This document shows positions 37,686-46,126 of a DNA stretch of 64,000 nt, one piece after another. Numbering within the stretch: position 1 is the stretch's first letter; the number at the start of each line of letters is the position of its first letter. Source of the DNA: Ktedonospora formicarum (GTDB taxonomy: Bacteria; Chloroflexota; Ktedonobacteria; Ktedonobacterales; Ktedonobacteraceae); contig NZ_BNJF01000001.1 of assembly GCF_016587355.1 (NCBI RefSeq), positions 248,001-312,000 on the forward strand. Reading direction: 5' to 3'. Under the pieces are notes generated by a model. That model was not told the DNA's origin. It was given only the letters and a program-made list of their open reading frames with translations, and made no database searches. The translations under genes and the position numbers were made by a program.

Positions 37686-37974
37686 TGCGTATGGAATCTT
37701 GGCCAGGGAAAGAAGGGTATGTGTAAATCTCAACACCAGAAAAATTTCGAACCGGTTGAGGGATATCGCCTCAATGGCTGTGCGAAGGTAGCATGAACAG
37801 GCTGGAGGCCTATGGAGAGCAGAAACTGTGGTTGAATTACCTAAAAGAGAGAGCACCTTATCCTTCATTCTGATCGCCATTCTACGTTTTCAAATTGGAC
37901 CAAAATGGTCGAACATCAGGATCATATTTCACCTGGAGAAATGATCATTTGATACCAGGAATCAGCGTCACTCA
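37686..37974. other. Convergent spacer between polymerase and folE
   Basis: No gene and no clear terminator were seen. Confidence 0.4.
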
Positions 37975-38577
37975 TCATATGAGCTGCAAAAACTCCATGC
38001 GCGCTTCGCTTTTGGAGTGAAAAATACCGCGCATCACTGATGAAACCATCTTTCCAGGTGTCCGAATGCCCCGTGTTGTCATACAGAGATGTTCCCCTTT
38101 AAGTACAACCGCCACATTCTCTGACCCTGTAATGCGACTGACCTCATCAGCAATCTGTTGCCCTAATTGCTCCTGGAGTTGCAATTGATGAGCGAATTGA
38201 TGGGCAATACGTGCAAATTTGGAGAGGCCTAACACGTTTTCGTGAGGAAAATAGCCAATTGAAACATCACACCAGAAAGGAAGAAGATGGTGCTCACAGA
38301 GTGATGAGACTCGTATCCCAGAAACACACACCATCTGACCAGTCGTTCTCGAAGAAAAGGTTGTCTCAGTCACACCAGGATCATACTCAATAAATTCACG
38401 CCAAGAGTCTGCCCAGCGGCGGGGCGTCTCCTGGAGCCCTTCACGATCAGGGTTTTCTCCAATAGCTATCAGTAACTCACGACCTAATGAGAGCAGCCTC
38501 TGATAGTCGACCCGTTTTGGCGGCTCTTTCATGTGGGAGAGTAGTTCATTGCTACGAAGATGATCATTCTCTATCAT
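37975..38577 (-). CDS. folE: GTP cyclohydrolase I
   Basis: A 200-residue type I enzyme converting GTP to 7,8-dihydroneopterin triphosphate, the first step of tetrahydrofolate and pterin synthesis. The zinc motif SLCEHHLLPFW and the second Cys in GEHLCMTTRGIR are present, as are the active-site ENPDREGLQETPRRWA, SIGYFPHENVLGLSKFARI and QLQLQEQLGQQIAD. Length and motif order are normal for FolE. No other folate genes are nearby, so it could serve queuosine or another pterin pathway. Confidence 0.95.
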   Translation of the reverse strand: MIENDHLRSNELLSHMKEPPKRVDYQRLLSLGRELLIAIGENPDREGLQETPRRWADSWREFIEYDPGVTETTFSSRTTGQMVCVSGIRVSSLCEHHLLPFWCDVSIGYFPHENVLGLSKFARIAHQFAHQLQLQEQLGQQIADEVSRITGSENVAVVLKGEHLCMTTRGIRTPGKMVSSVMRGIFHSKSEARMEFLQLI

Positions 38578-38839
38578 CGCTATATCTTTCTTTATTATTC
38601 ACTAGAGAGACGAAAAAATTACTGACATATGGCTCTTTTTCCTCTGCTGCATTTCATGGTCGAACCAGGGAAGATCCCCATATAAAAAAATGTAATCTTC
38701 TCCTGGCTCTCTTGCATATGAGCAGCATTTCATTGCCGGCCTTCATCTGCCAAGCAACAGCTCAAAACATTCTCTGGCAGGTTCTTTCGAGCATGCTCTA
38801 AGAGCATCAATGTTTCTGCGGACACACCTCGTGGGCATT
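38578..38839. other. Spacer upstream of folE
   Basis: Contains the folE 5' region. No gene was seen. Confidence 0.4.
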
Positions 38840-39718
38840 TCACTCCTGGCGCTTGACTTCTACCTGACCCTCACGGACTCGTATATCATAGCGAGGAGCA
38901 TTGACGGTGGCTGGTCCAGTGAGCACACGTCCATCACGTAGACAGAAACGAGACCCATGCCAAGGGCACTCCACAATGTCTCCTTGTAGCATTCCTTCAT
39001 CGAGGGGAGCGCCGGCATGAGGACAAGTTGCAGAGATAGCGTACCATTGTTCCCTCTGCCGAAGCACGAGGACAGGAACACCTGCTGCTGTCACCCGATA
39101 GAGCTTATCGTCTTCGACCTCTTGTTCTGAGAGCACCACTTCATACTGTTCACTTCCTGCTTCCCAGGCAGTGTGATTGACACCAGTCCCTTTTGTGAAG
39201 ACAAGATCGCCTCCCAGGTAGGCCGCATACAAGACGGCAGTTAACCCAACCAGACTGAGCACCGCCGCAGGAAGATTCTCACCTGATGGATATAAGAAGC
39301 GCAGTACAGAGGAAACAAGATAGAGAAGGGTTGCAATTGCATTGAAAGCCGCATGATACAGTCCTACTCGTCGTTCTGCTCCATAGGTATCACTCCAATC
39401 AGTCAATCCAGTGACGATTGCACCCAACGCCGCAAGCAAACCAAGCAGGATGGTGATCTCCGCACTACGAGCAGCCCAGGCAAAAGCACCAGATCCAATG
39501 ATCCAAAGCACGTCAAAGATAGTTGTTAACAGCCAGGCAGTGATAGGAACAGTGATAAGTGCCGGATGTAGAGGATGTCCAAACCAGGTTCCAGTAAGGA
39601 AACTTTTGAAATGCCGAGGTGGGGTGCGCTGTGCTCCCGTGAGAATCTGGATGACGTGCTGCAATTGCTCACTCAACCGTTCTACGAATGGTAATGATAC
39701 AGGAGGGTTTTCGTCCAT
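38840..39718 (-). CDS. DUF2231 membrane domain fused to Rieske [2Fe-2S] domain
   Basis: A 292-residue protein. The N-terminal part (about residues 40-180) is a four-helix DUF2231 membrane domain (TWFGHPLHPALITVPITAW). The C-terminal 95 residues form a Rieske ferredoxin domain with both ligand pairs, C-P-H in ATCPHAGAPLDEG and C-P-W-H in ECPWHGSRF. It probably moves electrons at the membrane, perhaps for a heme or oxygenase partner. RBS GAGAGGAG precedes the ATG. It is divergent from a Cys-containing SufR-like regulator, which suits iron-sulfur-dependent control. Confidence 0.92.
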   Translation of the reverse strand: MDENPPVSLPFVERLSEQLQHVIQILTGAQRTPPRHFKSFLTGTWFGHPLHPALITVPITAWLLTTIFDVLWIIGSGAFAWAARSAEITILLGLLAALGAIVTGLTDWSDTYGAERRVGLYHAAFNAIATLLYLVSSVLRFLYPSGENLPAAVLSLVGLTAVLYAAYLGGDLVFTKGTGVNHTAWEAGSEQYEVVLSEQEVEDDKLYRVTAAGVPVLVLRQREQWYAISATCPHAGAPLDEGMLQGDIVECPWHGSRFCLRDGRVLTGPATVNAPRYDIRVREGQVEVKRQE

Positions 39719-39795
39719 GATGGTACTCCTCTCATATGCCTCAGAACGTCCTGACCAAAAAGCCAGTCGACAACGTGAATAGACTCTTGCCTATC

Positions 39796-39871
39796 TCTAT
39801 ACCATAAATCAACAAGAAAGTCAAATAACTTCTTGACTTTCTTGACTTAATTATTGATAGCGTGATAGAGT
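39796..39871. promoter_or_regulatory. Divergent promoter with palindromic operator
   Basis: Minus promoter for the Rieske gene: -35 TTGACT (39824-39819), 17-bp spacer, -10 TATAGA (39801-39796). Plus promoter for the regulator: -35 TTGACT (39842-39847), 18 bp, TAGAGT (39866-39871). Both -35 boxes lie in a 32-nt inverted repeat, CAAGAAAGTCAA-N8-TTGACTTTCTTG (39813-39844), so one bound dimer could block both. Confidence 0.7.
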
Positions 39872-39880
39872 GGGAGGGAA

Positions 39881-40537
39881 ATGAGAGAAAAAGGGAAGAA
39901 AAATATGCAGCAGCAACCAGATGATACCCCCTTTTTTACAAGTACGCGCGGGAAACTGGTCAGACTCTTGCGTCGATCCAGTCATACCGTCGAAGAGTTA
40001 GCTGAGCAACTTGGTCTCACGGACAACGCGATCCGTGCACAATTAATGGTTTTGGAACGCGATGGGTTAGTCCAGCAGCAGGGACAGCGTAGGAGTCGAA
40101 GTAAACCTGCAACACTCTATGCTCTTACCTCAGTCGCTGAGGAGCGCTTCCCAAAAGCATATGGCTTGGTATTACATCAACTTCTAGAGACACTCACAGA
40201 CCAGTTGACCACTGAGGAGATTGATCGGTTGATGCGAACGACGGGTCGACGTCTTGCAGGCTTATGGCCTTCCTCGCAAGGAGATCCAGTGCATCGTCTG
40301 GAGCAAGCGCTTGCGCTCCTTGATGCGCTAGGTGGGCTAGCAGAGCTAGAGCAAGGGGAGAACACCTACACCATTCGTGGCTATCGCTGCCCATTAGCCG
40401 CAGCGGTGCCGGGACATCCAGAAGTGTGTCGCCTTCTGGGCACATTGCTTTCAGAGGTCATTGGAGCCTCTGTGCAAGAGCAATGTGACGAAAGGAGGCC
40501 AGCGCCCTGTTGCTTCATTATTCATAAGATGGAATGA
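39881..40537 (+). CDS. SufR-like HTH regulator with C-terminal cysteine cluster
   Basis: A 218-residue regulator. The winged HTH is at about residues 20-75 (RGKLVRLLRRSSHTVEELAE, LTDNAIRAQLMVLERDGLVQ). The C-terminus has Cys170-x12-Cys183-x18-Cys202 and Cys210/Cys211. The C-x12-C pair resembles the iron-sulfur cluster ligands of SufR-type repressors. It most likely senses cluster status, iron or oxidants and represses the divergent Rieske gene and itself. ATG 39905 after AAGGGAAG is an alternative start. Confidence 0.85.
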   Translation: MREKGKKNMQQQPDDTPFFTSTRGKLVRLLRRSSHTVEELAEQLGLTDNAIRAQLMVLERDGLVQQQGQRRSRSKPATLYALTSVAEERFPKAYGLVLHQLLETLTDQLTTEEIDRLMRTTGRRLAGLWPSSQGDPVHRLEQALALLDALGGLAELEQGENTYTIRGYRCPLAAAVPGHPEVCRLLGTLLSEVIGASVQEQCDERRPAPCCFIIHKME

Positions 40538-40722
40538 TCAGTAGTGTATAATGCCTCTTTTGAGATTTTGTCCTTTCAAAGAGATACATTCTCGTTGAAG
40601 CTGCTCATCTGGAAGTAGTATAGCGTTGATGCTTGCGAAGTCGTCATTTGCAACCTGAGAACTCCCTACGCGAATGCACTGTCATTTATCTGCGATAGGC
40701 ATTTGAATGCAAATGCATAGAA
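40538..40722. other. Intergenic region
   Basis: No gene was seen. GCATTT-N6-AAATGC near 40698-40716 is a small inverted repeat. Confidence 0.35.
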
Positions 40723-40778
40723 TTACGGTCATCATAAAATAGTGTATACTATTACATGCCTATGTGGACATGTAATAG
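40723..40778 (+). promoter_or_regulatory. Promoter with downstream inverted repeat
   Basis: -35-like TTACGG (40723-40728), 16 bp, -10 TATACT (40745-40750), overlapped by a perfect repeat CTATTACATG-N10-CATGTAATAG (40749-40778). The position, covering the -10 and start site, fits a repressor site for the following membrane-protein gene. Confidence 0.5.
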
Positions 40779-40932
40779 GCGACATTGATTACCAGTGCAG
40801 ATTGCGTTTCTCATGTTGTCTGGATCTCACACACCTCAAAGCAGGGGTCTTCTGGCGAGGTTAGATAAGAGAGCCATTGTTGCGTTCTCTTGAACAGAGA
40901 AGTATTTTCTCCTGAGAGGGAAATGGAGGCCG

Positions 40933-41694
40933 TTGACGTCTGAACACTTTGAGAGGCACAACAACCAGAGGCATCGTCGCCTGCAAGCTTGGCTCTATTG
41001 GATAGATACAGACGACCTCAAGATTGGCTTGACCATGTCCATAATGGGTTGGATGAGATTGCTCATGCTGCTCTGGCTCATTCCCGTCAGTCTGGCACTC
41101 CTGCTTTTGGGGCACCTCTCTTTGAGCATTATCCTTGCCTTAGGGGAAATGACTCTTCTCAATTTCTTCTATGCTATAGAGATATCTTCTCTATCTCCAG
41201 CCATTTTCCTAATCTCACTTCTCAGCATCGGACTTCCACTGGCAAGTATCGGTGGCATCATTTGGGGGCATCTCTCTGTTGGAGGAAGCGCCTTACTGCT
41301 CTCCATGGGTTTCCGCATCTTTTCTCATGTTCGCTTCAGAAAAGCACGGAGTTGGGCGTGGCATGATCTGCTCATAGAGAGTGTCACTGTACTACTTGCT
41401 CTCGGGGCACTGTTCCAGATCACTCTCCCTCTACTTGGCAACAGTTTGCAAATTATCACAGCTCTGCTCTCCATCGTCTTTTTACCGCTCACGCCAAGAC
41501 CTGGGGACTGGCCAGAAGAACAGAGCGGCTTCTACGAAGTAGATTCGCAGGGTAGACCGGTACGATTTCTGACAAACAAGCTCAATTTAGAGCAACTTGG
41601 CTGGCCGATGCTCCGTCCACATTTCTTGCGGAGAGTTCAACAGCTAGAAGAAGTAGAGCTAAAAGCACAGGGACCTCCTGGAGCAAAACTATAA
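40933..41694 (+). CDS. Multi-pass membrane protein of unknown function
   Basis: Up to 253 residues with about five or six hydrophobic segments from residue 37 to 190 and a polar C-terminal tail of about 65 residues (PRPGDWPEEQSGFYEVDSQG). I recognise no family. TTG 40933 is preceded by GGAGG but at short spacing; ATG 41035 is the first ATG in frame, so the true N-terminus is uncertain. It is preceded by a promoter-like region with a perfect inverted repeat. Confidence 0.65.
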   Translation: MTSEHFERHNNQRHRRLQAWLYWIDTDDLKIGLTMSIMGWMRLLMLLWLIPVSLALLLLGHLSLSIILALGEMTLLNFFYAIEISSLSPAIFLISLLSIGLPLASIGGIIWGHLSVGGSALLLSMGFRIFSHVRFRKARSWAWHDLLIESVTVLLALGALFQITLPLLGNSLQIITALLSIVFLPLTPRPGDWPEEQSGFYEVDSQGRPVRFLTNKLNLEQLGWPMLRPHFLRRVQQLEEVELKAQGPPGAKL

Positions 41695-41762
41695 GAAATT
41701 GATTCTTTAGTCGCAACAGAATAGCTGCTAGCCTCCATGGTGGTTGGCAGAGAGATCACATG

Positions 41763-42290
41763 CTATTCACCGCGTAGCTTGCTATAGATCACCATATCGT
41801 GCCAATCGCCACTACGCCACTGGACTTTGCGTAGCACACCATCACGTGTAAAACCTGCCTTCTCAAGCGCGCGCTGTTCTGGTATGTTCGTGATATCTGT
41901 GCTGGCCTCCACTCGCATCACTGGATAGGTTGCAAAGAGATACTCAACTAGTAGCCGCTGGGCCTCGACACCATAGCCCTTACCACGGTGCTCAGGCAAG
42001 AGCATAATTCCGATATTGTAGGCGATACTGCCATCATTGGGACCATAGCGCCTCTGGTGATAGCTGACATTGCCTACAACGTAGCTGCTCTTATGAGTAA
42101 CCACCACCAACCTTCCAAATTGATCACTTAACAAGCTGCCTTCGAGAAAACGCCTCTCACTCTCGTTTTCCTGACGCAGGTGAAAGAAATTATATTCGGT
42201 TATAATAGAAATATCGTTCGTCCAGGCGGCCAATTTGGGCAAATCGTCCTGCCGAATAGGACGCAGGTAGACGTTCTTTCCGTGTAACAT
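41763..42290 (-). CDS. GNAT acetyltransferase (RimJ/RimL-like)
   Basis: A 175-residue GNAT with N-terminal YLRPIRQDDLPKLAAWTND, the acetyl-CoA loop LLPEHRGKGYGVEAQRLLVEYLF (Q/RxxGxG/A type) and C-terminal NIPEQRALEKAGFTRDGVLR. It should acetylate an amine on a protein N-terminus, antibiotic or metabolite. ATG 42290 has GGAG 4 nt upstream and gives the usual GNAT N-terminus; the frame extends 13 residues further. Confidence 0.88.
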   Translation of the reverse strand: MLHGKNVYLRPIRQDDLPKLAAWTNDISIITEYNFFHLRQENESERRFLEGSLLSDQFGRLVVVTHKSSYVVGNVSYHQRRYGPNDGSIAYNIGIMLLPEHRGKGYGVEAQRLLVEYLFATYPVMRVEASTDITNIPEQRALEKAGFTRDGVLRKVQWRSGDWHDMVIYSKLRGE

Positions 42291-42453
42291 AGCGCTCCAT
42301 GCTTCTTTCTCAAAAAGAGTTTTCCTCATTATATCGTAAACACAACAGCGTTCACCCTCCTACAAGTGAATACGCTGGAAATCTCGAAGGAGATCGCTCA
42401 AATGTGTCTTTCTTATCTGTACCATATCTCAACTTCGTTTTTGCTGCAAAAGA

Positions 42454-42488
42454 AAAAGCACTGAGAATTGGCTCTCCTCAGTGCTTTT
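42454..42488 (-). terminator. Intrinsic terminator of hsp20
   Basis: Perfect stem AAAAGCACTGAG / CTCAGTGCTTTT with an 11-nt loop. The minus strand continues with TTTTTCTTTT. The A-rich and T-rich stem ends make it potentially bidirectional. Confidence 0.85.
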
Positions 42489-42537
42489 CTCTCCACAATG
42501 TATTGACTCCGCATGAGCACAGATGGATACGACGCCT

Positions 42538-42984
42538 TTAGTTCTGGGCGGCGTTCACTTTGATGCTGCGAGGGCGAGCATGCTCGGCCTTAGGCAAACG
42601 CAAGGTCAGAATACCATCCTGGTAGCTCGCCTCGGCTCGCCCTGAATCCACTGGTGTGGGAACGGTCAAGCTGCGCTGATACTCACGCTTGGGGAACCCA
42701 TGATAATACACCTTGGCGTTCTCTGGGATCTCTGCACCCACCTGCCATTTCAGGCTCACCACCTCTTGCTGCACATTGATCTCAACGTGCTCAGGTTTCA
42801 CACCAGGCATTGGGATCTGCAACGTGAAATCCTCTGCTGTCTCATAGATGTTGGCTGGCAACGCTCGATGGGAAGCGGCATGAGTGCTTCGCGGAGCAAT
42901 GACGCTCTCCTCAAACAGCCGATCCATCGCGTCACGCAGCGTCACGAATTCATTGAAAGGTTTGTAACGAGTCATATTGGCCAT
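42538..42984 (-). CDS. Small heat-shock protein Hsp20
   Basis: A 148-residue alpha-crystallin-type chaperone that holds unfolding proteins in large oligomers. The crystallin domain spans about residues 45-140 (LPANIYETAEDFTLQIPMPG, VEINVQQEVVSLKW, YYHGFPKREYQRSLTVPTPV). It ends DGILTLRLPKAE, with the conserved G-x-L-x-L core, followed by a basic tail. ATG 42984 (MANMTRYKPF) has GAGGAG about 10 nt before; the frame is open 39 residues further upstream but that part is unlike Hsp20. Palindromes upstream may be heat-shock operators. Confidence 0.92.
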   Translation of the reverse strand: MANMTRYKPFNEFVTLRDAMDRLFEESVIAPRSTHAASHRALPANIYETAEDFTLQIPMPGVKPEHVEINVQQEVVSLKWQVGAEIPENAKVYYHGFPKREYQRSLTVPTPVDSGRAEASYQDGILTLRLPKAEHARPRSIKVNAAQN

Positions 42985-43100
42985 GATCTTCTTTCTCCTC
43001 AAAAGGGACATGTATGGGATGACGCATTGGACAATCTCTGATGGCATTCGTCCAACGGCGTCTGGATGATTTTCTTCACTGATGAGAGTATATCTCTCCA

Positions 43101-43165
43101 TACGTTAGAAGAACGTAAACAATCTATAAGAAATATGTTAGAAAACTTGATAGATCCACTATCAA
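43101..43165 (-). promoter_or_regulatory. Palindromes upstream of hsp20
   Basis: Two inverted repeats, TACGTT-N5-AACGTA (43101-43117) and TTGATAG-N5-CTATCAA (43147-43153/43159-43165), flank an AT-rich -10-like TATAGAT on the minus strand. Neither matches the CIRCE element. They are candidate sites for an unknown stress regulator. Confidence 0.4.
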
Positions 43166-43816
43166 AATAAATAGAGCACCCACCTGGTCAACGACTGCAT
43201 CCTCCATTCCAAGCTTCACAATGATTGCACCAGTTTCCCAATTTGACACTCCCCCAGATCAAGCACAGGAAATTCTTCCTTCATCCAGGTGGCTTGCATG
43301 ATCGCATGCCTGAGAGATTGTAGCGACCCTCCTGTCCAGAAGCGTTTCATGCACGCAGCAGTGCATCAGTTCCCATCTGCTTGACGGTACTGAGGGCTTT
43401 CCCGCTCGCATTTCTGTAAACTATCATGAACAACACTTGCCTTTGCCAAAACCCTCTTCGGCTACGAATAAGCTGGCTACCATCAAAGAGTGGACGCAAT
43501 GGAACGATAGATGTCTCTCGCTCCGATGCTGGCACGTGTGTATCTCCTTGTTGTGAACCTCCAACCCCATTCCGCCCACCAAGACGGCGAGGCACGCACC
43601 TCTGCGGATGCTACCATTCCCTGATCATCCAGCGAAAACAAGCAAAATAAAAAAATCGAATCTTTCGTGCAAACTGACCGGCAGGTGGCCAGTTTCTGTC
43701 CTAGTCAAAGCGTTCTTTTCCTTCTACACTTGATCTATCACACTTTTTGGGATCCCAGTTGCTGTTTTAGATAATTAATCACAACTATTATCAAATAAGA
43801 ACAAAAAAAGGATTTT
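43166..43816. other. 650-base gene-poor region
   Basis: No convincing gene. A minus-strand 82-codon frame (43347-43595) has no recognisable family. Confidence 0.4.
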
Positions 43817-44137
43817 ATGGATAAACTCACCAACTTACTAAAAAATTATCAGGTCGGAATCTGGTGTAAACGAGCTGCCTGGATACAGCTCATCCTCCGC
43901 CTTGTTTACGTGGTCTTACAGTTTTCTATTGTGTACGCTGGCCAAGTTTCTCCCATCTCACTCACGGCGATATGGAGTTTGGTCCAATTTCTCCTCCCCT
44001 TAGCAAACGCGATACTCTTCGACTTCTTTATCCTCTATGCGGCAGCTGTGGCTGTCGAGCACCTTACAGGAACAGCACAGAGGGTAGAAGATGATGAGGA
44101 TGATGAGGACTATGAGGATACAATAGCGCACCAATAG
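43817..44137 (+). CDS. Small membrane protein
   Basis: A 106-residue protein with two or three hydrophobic helices (about residues 22-42, 48-68, 70-85) and a strikingly acidic C-terminal tail (VEDDEDDEDYEDT). AAAAAAAGGA precedes the ATG. No family is recognised. It is the first of three same-strand small membrane-protein genes. Confidence 0.65.
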   Translation: MDKLTNLLKNYQVGIWCKRAAWIQLILRLVYVVLQFSIVYAGQVSPISLTAIWSLVQFLLPLANAILFDFFILYAAAVAVEHLTGTAQRVEDDEDDEDYEDTIAHQ

Positions 44138-44234
44138 CAAAAAGAAGGGCCCTGACCTTTAAGTTGTGCTGTTGCCCCAAGGAACGTTCAATCATCCAAC
44201 AGAGAATGGATAGAGGAAAGGCAAGACGATACAA

Positions 44235-44495
44235 ATGGATCCCCTAGCAATACTACTCATTCTCTTCATATCCTTGACAATTCCACTCATATGGATATGG
44301 TCGATCTGGACTTCGCGCAAAAACAAGAACGGAAATACATTCTCACAAGGGCCACATTATCGCGATGGAGCCACCACCTTCACACAGTATCGCGGTGTGC
44401 GTTCTAATATAGAAATTGATCTTCCACTGGGCCGTAGCCCCCGCTATCGCCGTCGACACCCTTCCAAACAACGCACGCAAAAAAAACATGGATGA
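44235..44495 (+). CDS. Small membrane protein with basic tail
   Basis: An 86-residue protein: one strong N-terminal helix (ILLILFISLTIPLIWIWSIW), then a polar segment and a very basic end (SPRYRRRHPSKQRTQKKHG). The single helix with a cytoplasmic basic tail suggests an anchored partner protein or nucleic-acid contact. No family is recognised. Confidence 0.6.
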   Translation: MDPLAILLILFISLTIPLIWIWSIWTSRKNKNGNTFSQGPHYRDGATTFTQYRGVRSNIEIDLPLGRSPRYRRRHPSKQRTQKKHG

Positions 44496-44632
44496 AGTAA
44501 GATTTTCCAGGTCTTGAGGGGGTATTCAATACTCAAAGAAGGCTTCTTTACGAGAAGAAAGTAAATGCTCTGCACGACGAACTTTCGATCTCTTGGTGCG
44601 AAACAGAAGAATTATCGAAAAGGATTTTCCCT

Positions 44633-45091
44633 ATGGCAAAAGGATATGACTGGATTGATAGATTTATTGAGCCACAAACAACACCAGAGGGCAAACAAAA
44701 ACATGGTGGATGTCTCATCATCTGGCTCATGCTTGCTCTCCTCAGCTGTGTCACTTTCTTTGCTGTAAGCTTCACAGGGTTCAACGTCCCTAAGGGCTAC
44801 TTCCTCCAGTACATTCCCCCATCAATCACATCTGATGTACATGGATTGGATCTCCTCAACATCGTTCTTGATCTCCTCATTTGCATTGGTATTATTGGCA
44901 TATGGCGTTGGAAAAAGTGGGGATATTATCTGATATTGGGCATCAACCTCTTGCAATTCGCTCTTGATAGTATCCTTGTCCAAATTCCCCATCTTATTCA
45001 TCAACATAGTTACAATTTTTCTAGCCTTTTGGGATTGGGAATCGCTTATACCCTCATTCATCAAGAGCTCAAATATCTCAGACAGAAGTGA
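44633..45091 (+). CDS. Four-helix membrane protein of unknown function
   Basis: A 152-residue protein. After a polar N-terminus (residues 1-25) come hydrophobic segments at about 27-48, 75-95, 97-115 and 125-140. AAAGGA lies 8 nt before the ATG. No family is recognised. It follows the two smaller membrane-protein genes on the same strand with gaps of about 100-140 nt. Confidence 0.7.
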   Translation: MAKGYDWIDRFIEPQTTPEGKQKHGGCLIIWLMLALLSCVTFFAVSFTGFNVPKGYFLQYIPPSITSDVHGLDLLNIVLDLLICIGIIGIWRWKKWGYYLILGINLLQFALDSILVQIPHLIHQHSYNFSSLLGLGIAYTLIHQELKYLRQK

Positions 45092-45115
45092 TCAAAAGGA
45101 AAGGTCTGCGACACC

Positions 45116-45331
45116 ATGTACATGTCAACAAATCGTAGGCGTTTGCATATCCGCTCTTCTCTTGGTTCTCTGCAGGAAAGAGGTACAGAACATCCTTTTG
45201 AGGAGCATTTGATCGAGACATTTCTCTCAGCAAAAGGGATGTACACGGCCTCGTGGAGAGACCTTCCTATTGCCACATGCATGCTCAATTTTGGCCCTTT
45301 TTATACACCAATCGCCCGCTCGCTAGAATAA
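45116..45331 (+). CDS. Doubtful small ORF
   Basis: A 71-codon frame beginning with two nearby ATGs, without a recognised family. Its end overlaps the opposing nucleotidyltransferase gene by 47 nt. Kept only as a possibility. Confidence 0.2.
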   Translation: MYMSTNRRRLHIRSSLGSLQERGTEHPFEEHLIETFLSAKGMYTASWRDLPIATCMLNFGPFYTPIARSLE

Positions 45332-45611
45332 ACGAGACAAAAGAGAATGGATCGTTCATCTCGTCTTCTAACTCCTGCAGCGTGAAGAATAAGAGATCAA
45401 AGCGACAGGGAAAAGTACTGAGTGCGGCCTTAAGCACTTTGACACGGTGCAGGCGAGGCAAAGTGCTGGGAACGACAATAAGCAGATCGACGTCACTCCC
45501 CTTATGAGCTGTCCCTTTGGCATAGGAACCGAAGAGGTACACACAGTCTGGATTACAGAGCACGATAACACGCTCTGTAATCCAGCGAATATCCATTTCA
45601 CTTGCAATCAT
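45285..45611 (-). CDS. MNT-type minimal nucleotidyltransferase
   Basis: A 108-residue NTase with the polymerase-beta signature GSYAKGTAHKGSDVDLLIVV (GS...DxD). Such proteins pair with HEPN proteins; in HEPN-MNT toxin-antitoxin pairs the MNT adds AMP to the HEPN toxin. Its ATG overlaps the stop of an upstream frame (ATGA), the usual arrangement of these pairs, but that upstream frame is short and degraded. So this is probably an orphan antitoxin or the survivor of a broken pair. Confidence 0.85.
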   Translation of the reverse strand: MIASEMDIRWITERVIVLCNPDCVYLFGSYAKGTAHKGSDVDLLIVVPSTLPRLHRVKVLKAALSTFPCRFDLLFFTLQELEDEMNDPFSFVSFILASGRLVYKKGQN

Positions 45612-45826
45612 GACACTTGATACCCCACAATCAGGATGATATCTTCCAGGTCCGCTGCGGAGATTACGCTGACGGATGAAGAGCTCAAAGCCCTTGATAA
45701 AGCCGCACCAGTTGGTGCAGCTAGCGGCGACCGATATCCTGCCAGCATGATGTTATAGCTTACTCGGTGGATCTGAGAAACCACTCCCATTGGGAGTATC
45801 AGCATGTAACGTTGTACAGAAATCAA
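45608..45826 (-). pseudogene. Possible remnant of the HEPN partner
   Basis: A 72-codon frame whose stop overlaps the nucleotidyltransferase ATG. Its end (VISAADLEDIILIVGYQVS) is loosely like the C-terminal part of HEPN proteins but lacks the R-x4-6-H motif and normal length (about 130). The assignment rests mainly on position. Confidence 0.3.
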
Positions 45827-45926
45827 TACTTCACGTTGCTTCTTCAGCCCCCTCTTGGTATCCTTAGAGCAGAGATGACAACTATTCGACCAGCTACTAA
45901 AGTATTTTTACTGGCTAGTGGTTAGT

Positions 45927-45952
45927 CCGTTTCACGCCTAGACGTGAAACGG
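45927..45952. repeat. Perfect hairpin upstream of the GGDEF gene
   Basis: Stem CCGTTTCACG / CGTGAAACGG with a 6-nt loop (CCTAGA), no T-tract. It lies about 175 nt before the diguanylate cyclase start. It does not match the c-di-GMP riboswitch consensus. Confidence 0.5.
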
Positions 45953-46126
45953 CAATAGGTGTTGGAAGTAATGACTGGGGAGGACGGGCTATCAGGTATC
46001 AGAATCCATAGAGGGGCTAAAAATGCCCGCTCTCCACTGTAAGAACTCTTATGGAAAGAAACTTAAGAAAAAATCTGCCTACTGAAAGGGAAAAGAGCGC
46101 AGAAATTCATTAGGTGAGAGAAAGAC

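Noticed and set aside
43347..43595. 82-codon minus-strand ORF in the gap after hsp20
   Set aside because: No family, no ribosome site; similar-size frames exist on the other strand.
45840..46126. Possible c-di-GMP riboswitch before the GGDEF gene
   Set aside because: Only a simple 10-bp hairpin is present; the conserved GEMM core sequences are not found.
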